Positions 1-9,140 of a stretch of 14,914 bases of DNA are shown one piece after another. Origin of the DNA: Saccoglossus kowalevskii (lineage: Eukaryota > Hemichordata > Enteropneusta > Harrimaniidae); NCBI RefSeq assembly GCF_000003605.2, contig NW_003157230.1, forward strand, positions 95,308 through 110,221, read 5' to 3'. Below the pieces are notes generated by a model. It was not told the DNA's origin and made no database searches. It saw only the letters and a list, made by a program, of their open reading frames with translations. Each line of letters starts with the position of its first letter. Position 1 is the stretch's first letter. The position numbers and the translations under genes were made by a program.

Positions 1-650
1 TGAATCATAAAGGATACTTAAAGTCCGTCTCACGCCACCCTCTATGGCATTGTATGTGATACGACAACATTTTTTCTGTAACGTCATGGATTACGAGGTG
101 TTCTATCATGTTGTGTTGAGTTGAGTTGCTTTGGAATTTTTTCACTGCTGGTCATATCACGTAGTGACAGTGCACCAATCAGAGAGTGGGATTTGAATGC
201 TAAGGAAGACGAATAAATTCTATGTTAAATCATACCATCCTGCCTGGTCGTGCATAGAACTACTGGTCGGCACTCCCTGTCGAGAGCAATGGCAGTTGGA
301 TGATTTTTCCACGATTGAGACAGTCGCATCACATACCGTAAAGAGTGGTATATGGCAGGCACAAACCTACAGACTGTTTTGTGATGTAGTAACAGAATAT
401 CATAATGACCCGAAGCAAAATTTGTTTATCTGTTAAGCCTTAACTAAAGACACATGATGCAAGGATTGTTTTATTTTCTATCTAGTACTCAACATTCCCT
501 ATCAAATCACCGGAACTTATTATGCTAATCGTCTCAATTACTTAACATGTCAAGGAGGGTCAAGAAAATATGCGATATTAAGAATAAATTTGTACACGGC
601 GGCAATTAGCAAAGTATTAAGAGCAATTTGTCATCTTATCATAATTGTTC

Positions 651-735
651 ACGGTCGGGGACCGGGTATCTGAAAAATGGAAACTTTGATGTTCTAATGA
701 ACAAAGGTAAGGGGCCAGGTATCAAAATACCGCGC
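651..735 (+). repeat. Short degenerate copy (A) of a dispersed repeat family
   Basis: The block carries GGACCGGGTATC followed by a TGGAAACTTTG core and GTTCT, in the same order as in the copy near 12443. A second, shorter partial match (GGGGCCAGGTATCA) begins at 711, suggesting an internal duplication with about 57-bp spacing. It is much shorter than copies B and C and the weakest of the three. Confidence 0.35.
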
Positions 736-1591
736 ATCAGTTTTAGAAAGTGGATTGTGTTACCTCGTTAAGAAATTAATCAGTGAAATGTAATCTAATA
801 ATGAATTAAATGAACATTATCGATAATTTCATCCCAGATTCAATGCTACAGAAATTCATGTCTCTATTTTTGTCTTAATTGTTTTCATAGCAGTCCAAGG
901 AGTATGCTTTCTTTATACTACATTATTTTTACACATTCATATTAGGGTATGAACATTTTGAGTGTTTGGGGGGTCTGACTTTACAAATATTAAAAAAACT
1001 TAAATATTATTGAATATTAAAAAATTTACGAGCAAATACATTATATTCTGAAAATAAAAAAATATATTATTGAAAAGCGATATACCCCCTAACAAACTCA
1101 AATTGTCCATCCCTTATCCATAAAAAAGTTATACTATTATTTAAAGGTGCTCATGTGCCCATGTACAAATACATGATGACAAGATGGAGTATGATGTAAT
1201 CAACATAATTTGCATATATAGTTATTCAGGGTCACTAAATGTTTAATTTTATTCAATCAGAGTGCAAGTCCATGTGATATCATAGTTGCTCAGTTTATAG
1301 CATGTACACTTGAAGGGTCTAGTATAGTAAGGTTATACAACTTGAACTTGATCTAGTATAACGTACACAATAAATGCAATTTTAGTTTATATGTACATTT
1401 CTATTAGAGATGTATATCAATCAAATTACATTTGACCAATCAAACTATAACGGTACCATTTCAAATATCTTGCATGTTGGATGAAATTCCCATAAATATG
1501 GTATGCACAAACTAGTTTAATTCATTCCATATTAGCATTTTAACATTTTGTGTCTATTAGCCACTATTTATTCACACATATCTTAACCACA

Positions 1592-1812
1592 GCGGGTCCA
1601 ATTTATTAGGCGGAATTATAAAACAAATATAAACCACAGGCCCTAATCAGAGGATTGCACGGAATTCTGAGTATCATTTGCCGATCTCAGCACCCGTCCC
1701 CCCACTGGGATACAAACCCCATTTAGTCCATTCCAATAATGATGGTAATATACATTCCCGGGAATCTATGACCGATGATAACTTTGTTCCGAGGGGATTG
1801 TCCCCATACCAC
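1592..1812 (+). repeat. Dispersed repeat family, longest copy (B), about 220 bp
   Basis: Its left end (GCGGGTCCAATTTATTAGGC and the next G) aligns with the left end of copy C, about 17 of 20 aligned bases allowing two gaps. Its right end (AACTTTGTTC then CATACCAC) matches C's right end in the same order and orientation. B has about 120 bp more between the ends, including a small GGGGATTGTCCCC hairpin. The copy is a patch of higher CpG inside a CpG-poor domain, as expected for a later insertion. No coding capacity or target-site duplication was seen, so it is best treated as an unclassified non-autonomous element. Confidence 0.5.
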
Positions 1813-4484
1813 ATAACTATAAATTTGAACAGTGAGATGAAACCTAGCTAGACATCCTACTGTGTAACAATGTCAGACGTACAATTATGTTTTCTTTAAC
1901 TGAATTCTACCAGCATACATTTAGCCCAAGGTAAATAAACCAGACCGGTCCCTACTGTCCTGCACTGTCTTCATAAACATGCACGCTTGCACCAAAAAAT
2001 CTAAACATTTTAAAACATTTGTTTGAAGAAAAACGTGATATTTATCCCTTTTTTCAAGTATTTTAAAACTTTGCTGTTAGTTGTACTACAGTATACAGCA
2101 TACATCATGAAATTTAGTATTTCTATAATAAACAATAGGATAAGGCAGACAGTAAATGATAGGCATTCAGTTTTTCCGCCAGGAAATGTCAAAAGACCAG
2201 GGATCAACATTACCATTCACAATCACAATATTAGTATTTTCTTTACACAATATCATTTATAATAACAAATTAACATTAATAATAAAATTATTCTTTTACA
2301 TATTTTTTTATATTTGAAACCTGTAAATCTTCTAGTGGTTATTTTTTCTCACAATCACACAGTGAATAAAAAACACCAGTGTATAATCTGATGAAGGCAG
2401 TGCAATATAGAATTAAAACTGAGTTTGAATATAATAGAGTTTGAATATACACAAAATTAACCTACCGGTACACAAACTTGTATTGAAAGTTCAAGATCGG
2501 ACATGGGTGTGTATGGTGCTCTCTGGTGGACTAAATACTACCAGTTTAACACAGGTATATGAAAACTGTTCAAGTCGAAAAACAAATTGACACATGAACT
2601 TGATTTCAATACACGTGAACCTTTAAAAGTGCAATCATTCAGAAAAGTGTTAATTCATCACATATCAACACATACATACATGTTAGTTTTAATCTAATTA
2701 ACAGCTTTTACAAACATACAACAGGTTGTTAATTAATATTGATATAATCTCAGTTGAGGTCATTATCACTATAAACTGACATTGGACAAACATGCATAGA
2801 CATTGTTTTTTATACTGAGTTTGATTTTAACCCAAGCAGCTTTAAGATGAAGGTGATTTTACTTCTCCTTTTACAGAAAACACAATTGTGTCACAGGGGA
2901 CTGTCCAGCATTAGTCAAAATTTGAAACGTTTTGGTATCGGGGGAGAGAGCTCATTTGTGGAAACTACTGGATGCAGGATTTACTGGGTCACAACACTGA
3001 GTTTCGGACAATGACATTGCCCATTTGTTCAATTTTCAATTCTGTTTAGGTTCAACAACTCATCATTATTGATGCGCAAATAGACATGGAAAATTAAGAC
3101 AATCTATGAATTTCAATTTCTTTACCTATTTTAAAAACATGATCATACATGATAAATCATGTCTCGTAATCATCGGAAATAATGCATGAATATTTGTTAC
3201 AACCACCAGATAGTTACACCAAAGCTAAATTAATGAGAATCTTTATCAAATCCATCACCGTAGCAATCAAGGATACTTTTCCATTGACAGACTGAAATGG
3301 GGATCTATGTGTTAATTAAACGGCATGCATTTATTGAACAAAATACTAATGCAGTAATTATTGCTATCAACCTGATTTGATCAACAATGCTCAACAAATT
3401 TAGTTGATCATGTAAAAGAGAATATTGATGTTGATCTCAAAAAATCATTTTCCAAAATATCACGCACTATGATCTCAACACCTGACTAAATATTGAGGCC
3501 ATTTTATTCACTGAAACCTAGATAGAGAGAGAGAACGAGTTCAGTGACCATTCTAACCCTCATTAAAACACCAATCATTATTCATTCAATTATCCAGCAA
3601 CAACTACCCTGGATGTTTTGCAACAAAGTACAGTCAATTGAAACATATTAACACTTTGCCCCAATAAAACTTGCCCTAAGGAGAAATTAAACAATGAAAA
3701 AAATAACATGTATAAATGAGACTTTTCAGCTACCTGTATTTACCCCAACAGAAAACATTCATTGGACCATTTCATCCATATAATTGGTGCCTGGGTTCTC
3801 AATTGACCTGAAGTGCTTTCAGAATGCATGATTTTTCATTTTCTAACAATAACAAGTTTGACAGGTGTTGAGAATACATTGACACAATTAAATCCTGCTT
3901 GTCTCACAGAGTTGCTTTTTATATTTGACAAGTCCATTTGTGATAGAAAAAAAAAATATTTGTAAGAAAAATTTGTCGTTAAAGTACCATATTAGTCCAT
4001 GTGATTCCTATGCAATTTTTTTCAACACCAGCTACCAGTTACTAATATTAGTTCTATTAGAAGTGCAATTCTAATAAACTCATATGAACTAAACATTGCA
4101 TTTGTTACAATCAAAACAACAAATCTATTCTTTTCATTTTTATGAATATTTACAAATCTTAATTGGTGTTGAATAAAACCAGCCAATCAATGAGCACAAT
4201 AATGTCATCTGACAATGTTTTATTGTGATTCCATTAGCCAATAGACCCCTATCGTTTAAATCTGAAATGTTAAACTTAATATTTCTAAAAATTGGGGGTT
4301 TGTTATTTTGGCTGTCCCTTGCAATCTGTGCAAACACATGTGTTACTAATTGAGCAAATATGGTATATGAATGTTTACAAAAAATACAATTATGACTCTT
4401 TGGAATGTAGAAAATCTTCTACTTCTGCTGCTTTATTGTTATTTTACATGTTCATGTAGATTTAATTTAGCAGATTTTAATTAT

Positions 4485-4527
4485 CAGTAAAATTAAAACC
4501 CAGTGAATAATTAATGCATTCATAGTA
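4485..4527 (-). repeat. Decayed TTCRCTG-type repeat, copy 1 (minus orientation)
   Basis: Read on the minus strand it runs TACTATGAATGCATTAATTA, then TTCACTGG, a T/A-rich stretch and TTTTACTG. The order and spacing match three further blocks within the next 700 bp. Confidence 0.45.
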
Positions 4528-4681
4528 CCTATCTATATCACCTACCAATGTACTTACCATGCTGTAGTTTAGAAACACAATCTGACATGATACTGTTAAA
4601 CTGTCATATCAATGCAGTAAGCCAACATTATACAAATACTATCATGTGACTGTCATTTGAACCATTATTGATAAATTTGAA

Positions 4682-4724
4682 TACTGTAAACCAATTAATT
4701 ATTCACCAGTTTTTAATTAATTCC
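4682..4724 (+). repeat. Decayed TTCRCTG-type repeat, copy 2
   Basis: Reads TACTGTAAACCAATTAATTA, then TTCACCAG and a T/A-rich stretch ending in AATTAATT. It is collinear with copy 1 read in the opposite orientation. Confidence 0.45.
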
Positions 4725-4772
4725 ATGCGAACATGTAAAATAACAATAAAACTCATTTTTGAACCCAAAACA

Positions 4773-4840
4773 CAGTGAAATTGCTCAAAACATCAAAATA
4801 GTGGAATTGAATGCCAGTGAAAGTAAATGGTTTTGCAGTA
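4773..4840 (-). repeat. Decayed TTCRCTG-type repeat, copy 3 (minus orientation)
   Basis: On the minus strand it starts TACTGCAAAACCATTTACTT, followed by TCACTGG, an AATTCCACT segment and a final TTTCACTG. The start closely resembles that of copy 4 (TACTGTAGAATACTTTATTT). Confidence 0.45.
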
Positions 4841-5077
4841 ATCCCACACTCAAGCAATTATTACTATTATTATTACTAGTAGGAGAGTAGCGAATGTAGC
4901 AAAATTGTTAAACACTTAAATTACATTTAATTAGAAAACATTTTGAACGTAAAATCTGCACATTTTTAAATCTCCCTGGTTACCCACCTGACCATTTTAA
5001 TATTTTGGTCTATTCAATATGCAAAAGCTTCATATTTCATTTTTTTTAACCATTTAATACTGACCTAAAAAAGTCTG

Positions 5078-5226
5078 TACTGTAGAATACTTTATTTTAG
5101 CTGGAATTATTTTTCGCTGAATAGACTTTTTGAGTGTTTTCTATGTAATTTATTTTCACTGATATTTGACAAGTTGAATGTAAAATATAGGAAAAAATGT
5201 ATATTCACTGGATTTTATTTTCACTG
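5078..5226 (+). repeat. Decayed TTCRCTG-type repeat, copy 4 (longest, internally repeated)
   Basis: Begins TACTGTAGAATACTTTATTT and then carries five related nine-base motifs: TTTTAGCTG at 5095, TTTTCGCTG at 5111, TTTTCACTG at 5153, TATTCACTG at 5202 and TTTTCACTG at 5218. Only one keeps the CpG form; three have CA instead, as expected from methyl-cytosine decay of an ancestral TTTTCGCTG. It resembles the short AT-rich repeats with TTTCGCTG-like cores that I associate with invertebrate genomes, but I cannot name the family. Confidence 0.45.
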
Positions 5227-7604
5227 AACTAATAAACAGAAAATGAATTGTTTTGGTGCTTTTTGTATTTGTGTAGCAGGAATATTCTGATGGTCAGGAA
5301 GTACATTAGTTGCTGTTATCAAGGTTTAACCTTATTAATCAGACAGTGCCTATGAACTAAGTCATCTCCTGCGATGGAGTGTTTGTGCATATACTTGTTC
5401 CACAAGCAATTGATTGAACATTGATGGAAGTAAACAGACATAAAATGGACTAGTTAACTTCAAAGTGCTATCAAACAGTTTAAGGAGATGATCACCAAAG
5501 AATATAATAACAGACTTTTACTTTTTCAACTACAACATTTTTTGGATCCAACCAACTATAACCGAGAAAGTGGTTACAAGAATACACTTCACTAGGGCAC
5601 AATAAGTTCTCAGAGTATGGGGGCAAAGAATGTCATTGATACTTCACCATCAGGGCACTTTCTTGGTGTTCAGTTGGAGTAGTACCATTCATTATCAGCA
5701 TAAATGTACTGGAGTGTTGGTTTTCATCGGCCATGACTATGAAATGCTCTCTACTAGAACCACACCTCCAAGACAGTCTTTTATGAAGTCTTAATTGAAT
5801 GAAAGTCACTGAAATCTTGTCTCAAGGACTATGTGAAATGACCACTGTTACAACACGAGTTCCCAAAAACTGTGATAACTCATTATAAATATCTATTCTT
5901 CAGTTCGGTATAACAAAAAAGTTGAAAATGGGAATTATACAGAAATCTGCCAAAGGGGTTACTTCAGAAAGAAAAGACTTTAAAACCCAATAAAAAAATT
6001 AGTTCTAACCCAGCAACACTTCTACATAGGTCTCTACATCACATGCAGTGGAGTGTATGTAAACCCTAAATCTTAGTATGCTCAGTGAATTGCTTTATTG
6101 AAGGACATTCTGCCACCAGCTGACACTAGGCTAGAATTATAAGGATTTTTTTCAATGATTAAATTTCAATTAGATTAAAGCAATAAAGGATAATTTTAAA
6201 AGACCCAGTTTGATTTATTCAAATTTTTACAATTTATTTCAGAATGTGATATTTTCAAACAAGTTACTTAATGTTACTTTTAAAAAAAACACATTTGGTG
6301 ATTTGGGGCATATACATTCAACAGTAAATCCTCCAAGCACCTGGGGGCTGATGACATTGACACGATTTTTTTTTAGACAGATTTGTTGGAGCCAATTACA
6401 TTCAATAGATATTCTTTCCAAATAAAAGAAAACAATAGCTCACATCAAAACACTGCCTGAAGAAACAAAAGAGACGTTTGTTGACAGAGATACCATTCAC
6501 ACTTTTATTTCTGTACAGTCTCTGTGGCTTAAATTGTGGCTCCACGAAACAATACCCGGAATATGTGTGTGAAAAAGAGATGCACTCCGTGTTTATAGTT
6601 TGTTGAAATAGCCCACTTCAAGTTTCATTGTACTAATATTTACCAACCTCGAACGTCGTTTTGACTGCTTTCAAAATAAGCATTATTTTGTATTTAATGT
6701 TTTCTTCATAGTATAATGGTACACTCAAACACGATGTAAAAATAAACTAATGTCGTCTGTCCTAACTTATATACATTGGTCAGTTATTTTCCACTTTAAA
6801 CTAAATACAACATCGTAAGAATCTTGAGTACGTGGTCGTTTTCCTGTCAAGGGCTCTATAAATTGGGGTCAGATCGACTCGTAAATTCCGATGCGCGATC
6901 ACAACGAGTTATTTCTTTACAGATTGGCGAACAGTTTATATGCATGTACGATGTGATGTCTCATCAATCGGAGCACGCCTGACCTGTACACTGTGCACCC
7001 GGGGGCAAAAGTCAGGGCAAAAAGCAATTTTACTACAAGGAAAATTAAATCGTGACTGATGTTAATGTAGGCCTTGGTGGAATTAATAATAAACGCAAGA
7101 CGGTGGGAGATTTTGAAAGAAACAAACAAACGCGTACGACTGCCAGGTGGGAGTCGACTGACTGGTACTAGAAGAGAACAATTGAAGTAGTCAAAACGTT
7201 CCAAATTAAGACAATAATTAGGCAGTGAAAGGAAGATAAAGGGCCAAACATTAGGTATAATTTACTTCTATTCATACGAAGAATTTGACAACATGGTGTT
7301 AATCATGCAAAGGCGATTTTCATGCATAAATAGACATTGGCGGCGTTCAGCCCAATCAACTGTATCATCGCTATCTCTCCTTCTATCTAAACTGAATGGT
7401 ATTAAAGTAGACCTCAAGTAAATCCCTCTGATATAGTTCCGAGCTCTACTGCTCAAGTGTACAGAAGAGGTGTAGGGGGCAACACTGGCGCGAAGCCATA
7501 CAACTTCAAAGGGAAGCCACTCATGTGTTACCCGGCTGCACCCGCTCTAGATTCCTTTACATTGCCTCCGTTACATGGGGTTTTGTTTACTACACACGTC
7601 TTAC

Positions 7605-8168
7605 CTGAGTAAAATTCAGTCCGTTCAAAGGAACGCACTGCTCCTCCACTCGTTCGACGGCAGCTGTCCGCTTGTTCATCCGTTCCGCTTCCTGGGCGAG
7701 AAACAGATCAAGGACCGGCACGCCGCGGGATTTTATATCGCTCTCTGATAAAGAGTTAAGCATAAGCATGACCCAAACCGGTCTTTTACGTTCCCAGTTA
7801 CCGGCAATCGCGTTGAATAAGTAGTCAGCATACATCCCTCTCCCCCTCTGATCCGCCGTCATCCAAGTCGGCATCATTAATTTCACATACTCCAAATGCC
7901 GTTTCAGTCTCTCGTACAAGCTCTGTGGCAACACATCACTTAAGTTTTCTCCATTCGGTAACATCTGGCAGTTAGTCAAGGCAGAAATCGTGTACGGATC
8001 GGTGAGATCCAACTCAAAAACTATATTGTTGCTTTGATGGTAGGCGATTTTTGTGTTTTCGGGTATGTAGTCCCAAACTCTCGAGTATGGTACGTGTATC
8101 GTCCCAAAGAAGTAGGCAGGCGGGTCGCGTTTAATGCTCCAAAGAAACGAGTTCTTACTGCCGTCGAT
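7605..8168 (-). CDS. TIKI/TRABD2-like Wnt metalloprotease, exon 2 (first half of catalytic domain; gene partial)
   Basis: This exon encodes 188 codons, residues 40-227 of the joined protein. Family knowledge: TIKI proteins are membrane-anchored metalloproteases of the TraB/GumN superfamily that trim the N-terminus of Wnt ligands, inactivating them; they are about 500 residues long. Seen here: the start of the domain ([20 protein letters not shown]), with the first GxxH motif at G61-H64; the stretch [14 protein letters not shown] at 90-103; [20 protein letters not shown] at 152-171; [14 protein letters not shown] at 188-201; and EEQC near 214-217. All match the TIKI family closely by eye. N-glycosylation sequons occur at N114 and N224. 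The acceptor is a pyrimidine-rich tract ending in cag at 8171-8169 and the donor is CAG|GTAAGA at 7605-7599; both junctions are phase 0. Reading through the donor meets a stop after four codons. The second GxxH motif and the C-terminal half must lie in later exons not recognised in this window. No frameshift or internal stop is present, so the gene looks functional. I do not assign it to a vertebrate paralogue. Confidence 0.95.
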
Positions 8169-8472
8169 CTGTAAAGGAAGCAGGACAGAAGTTGTGAATA
8201 GTCGAGATCAACAACAAAATATCACAAGCCAGCTGACATATGTCACTGCGCCCATAGGGTGTAGGAAGTGAATTATACTCCGCCGACATGAATTACGCAC
8301 AATACAACTAAAACCCTTTCACAGATCACAACAAGCAACGTTACTACTGAATGGGCATTTATTTGTGAAGAGCATTGCTACTAAAAATGCATGCGTGCGT
8401 ATGCAAAGTTTACGTGGTGAACAGACTCAACAGATCGCCACACATGGTGCAAAAGTTTCACACCGTACTTAC
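8169..8472 (-). other. Intron 1 of the TIKI-like gene
   Basis: A 304-bp intron on the minus strand, beginning gtaagt at 8472 and ending in a pyrimidine-rich tract plus cag at 8171-8169. Both flanking exons are whole multiples of three, so it is a phase 0 intron. No repeat or conserved motif was recognised inside. It separates the signal-peptide exon from the catalytic domain. Confidence 0.85.
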
Positions 8473-8589
8473 CCCGGTCGTTTGCTGGCACTTAAGCCTC
8501 TCTCGAAGTTCTTCCAACGGCACTTCTGCCCTGTAAATATAGGGTAGCACGATCGCTACAAACAACTGTAGCCACGACACTAACTCCAT
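8473..8589 (-). CDS. TIKI/TRABD2-like Wnt metalloprotease, exon 1 (start codon and signal peptide)
   Basis: This is the first coding exon, 39 codons, on the minus strand. The ATG at 8589-8587 has a good context (G at -3, G at +4) and is the first in-frame ATG after an in-frame TAA further upstream. The peptide opens with a short N-region (MELVSW), then a hydrophobic core at about residues 7-19 (LQLFVAIVLPYIY), then a small residue, A21, a plausible signal-peptidase site. That fits a secreted or membrane-attached enzyme. Residues 22-39 form a short linker with one cysteine (C34). The exon ends after a complete GGG codon at a strong donor (GTAAGT), so the junction to exon 2 is phase 0 and the joined frame stays open. 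In known TIKI proteins a signal peptide and short variable linker also precede the conserved domain. The exon itself is too variable to identify alone; the call rests on its splice sites, frame and position 304 bp from exon 2. Confidence 0.85.
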
Positions 8590-8597
8590 TGCTCCAT
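8580..8597 (-). promoter_or_regulatory. Upstream ORF of five codons overlapping the TIKI start codon
   Basis: An out-of-frame ATG sits 8 nt before the TIKI ATG and encodes MEQWS followed by TAG. The stop lies 7-10 nt inside the TIKI coding sequence. The upstream ATG has T at -3 and G at +4, a weaker context than the main ATG. If the transcript leader includes it, scanning ribosomes would meet it first, and it could reduce TIKI translation through leaky scanning or short-range reinitiation. That effect is inference; the transcription start is not known. Confidence 0.35.
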
Positions 8598-8621
8598 ACA
8601 CAAAACACCGCGAGTTCCAGG

Positions 8622-8631
8622 CTATATATAG
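8622..8631 (-). promoter_or_regulatory. TATA-like tract upstream of TIKI exon 1
   Basis: The palindromic run ctatatatag lies 33-42 nt before the TIKI ATG. A TATA box here would place the start of transcription near 8600, giving a leader of only about 10 nt, which is unusually short. It may therefore be a chance AT run inside a longer leader. An in-frame TAA overlaps the adjacent sequence, so the protein does not extend through it. Confidence 0.25.
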
Positions 8632-9010
8632 TTAATGAACGACACGTCTTTATGTTCGCCGATCGAAAAGTCAAATCTATGTAAAACACCGACAATTCAG
8701 TTTCTTTTTCAGACTGGTCAACGCGGTATTCGGTAATTTATGCAGGCCCAAGGCAAGACAGTGTAGCACCTATCCGGGATTAGCATAGGCATGTACGAGT
8801 ATCAACTTTTGTAATAACAACATGACGCTAACCACTGTGACAGTGCGTGTGTTGCGAAGCGGTCCATGTGTACCTTTGGCAACACTGAGTTGTTGACTGT
8901 CGCATCGCGAACTGTACGCTACGTATAACTCGTCTCACTAGTTCCTCTTGACTCCACGTTTAGCTGCGATCTATCATATTCGAAGGGTTGAGCGCTTTCA
9001 CGCAGCACTA

Positions 9011-9140
9011 CTTTGATTGGATACCAACGCCGTATAATTAGTCTCTTTCACAGCAGGTTGGGTGGCCTCGGGCAAGCGAACACGGACATTCATCACGTGA
9101 TAGGCGACTAACCAATCAGAACACAATCAAGTTCACCAAT
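9011..9140. promoter_or_regulatory. Cluster of promoter-type motifs in the TIKI 5' flank (TCF-like, CCAAT boxes, E-box)
   Basis: Within 130 bp, about 420-550 bp upstream of the TIKI ATG, there is a TCF/LEF-type CTTTGAT at 9011-9017, an inverted CCAAT (ATTGG) at 9016-9020, a palindromic TCACGTGA E-box at 9093-9100, a CCAATCAG box at 9112-9119 and another CCAAT at 9136-9140. The density resembles an animal proximal promoter or short enhancer. Two of the CCAAT boxes point to the plus strand, so it could also serve a divergent transcript, but no plus-strand gene is visible. Individual short motifs occur by chance; only the clustering supports the call. Confidence 0.3.

Larger units (their letters stand above)
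1..7604 (-). other. Intron 2 of the TIKI-like gene, partial (no downstream exon recognised)
   Basis: On the minus strand this begins at the donor gtaaga at 7604 and continues to the left edge, at least 7.6 kb. I searched by eye on the minus strand for what should follow in the family (the segment after NFTQ, the second GxxH region and the YFRQEL-like helix) and found none of it. The sequence is AT-rich and holds two dispersed repeat families, short homopolymers (A10 near 3950), a small ATT tract near 4859-4876 and scattered short hairpins such as TGATCAAC/GTTGATCA near 3400. The stretches 736-1591, 1813-4484 and 5227-7604 hold nothing I can name. A short exon could be missed by eye. The left end could also belong to another transcription unit. 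Confidence 0.6.

Noticed and set aside
197-436. Plus-strand ATG open frame of 79 codons
   Set aside because: I recognise no family, the frame has no signal peptide or repeat, and it lies in AT-rich presumed intron. It is a plausible chance frame, though being in the CpG-normal left edge it is the best of the unassigned frames.
1705-1725. tRNA-like B-box on the minus strand (GGTTTGTATCC) suggesting a SINE
   Set aside because: It deviates from the consensus, and no A-box was seen at the right distance, so a tRNA-derived SINE is not supported.
3146-3163. ACATGAT-AA-ATCATGT inverted repeat
   Set aside because: Short palindromes like this are expected by chance in AT-rich DNA and no accompanying feature supports a function.
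6917-7204. Minus-strand open frame of 95 codons within intron 2
   Set aside because: It does not resemble the TIKI sequence expected after exon 2, and no convincing splice boundaries or known motif were seen.
7268-7456. Minus-strand open frame close to TIKI exon 2 as a possible exon 3
   Set aside because: Rich in Arg, Ser and Asp with no match to the conserved TIKI segment after NFTQ, and outside any supported splice pair.
7590-8012. Treating the exon 2 frame as a standalone intronless gene
   Set aside because: The apparent start is an internal TTG (Leu92). The conserved domain, including GxxH, continues upstream to the acceptor at 8169, and the apparent C-terminus VRRV is donor read-through.
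8492-8695. Minus-strand open frame overlapping TIKI exon 1
   Set aside because: It is in a different frame from the signal-peptide exon and runs through the leader; the exon 1 frame has the proper start context and in-phase donor.
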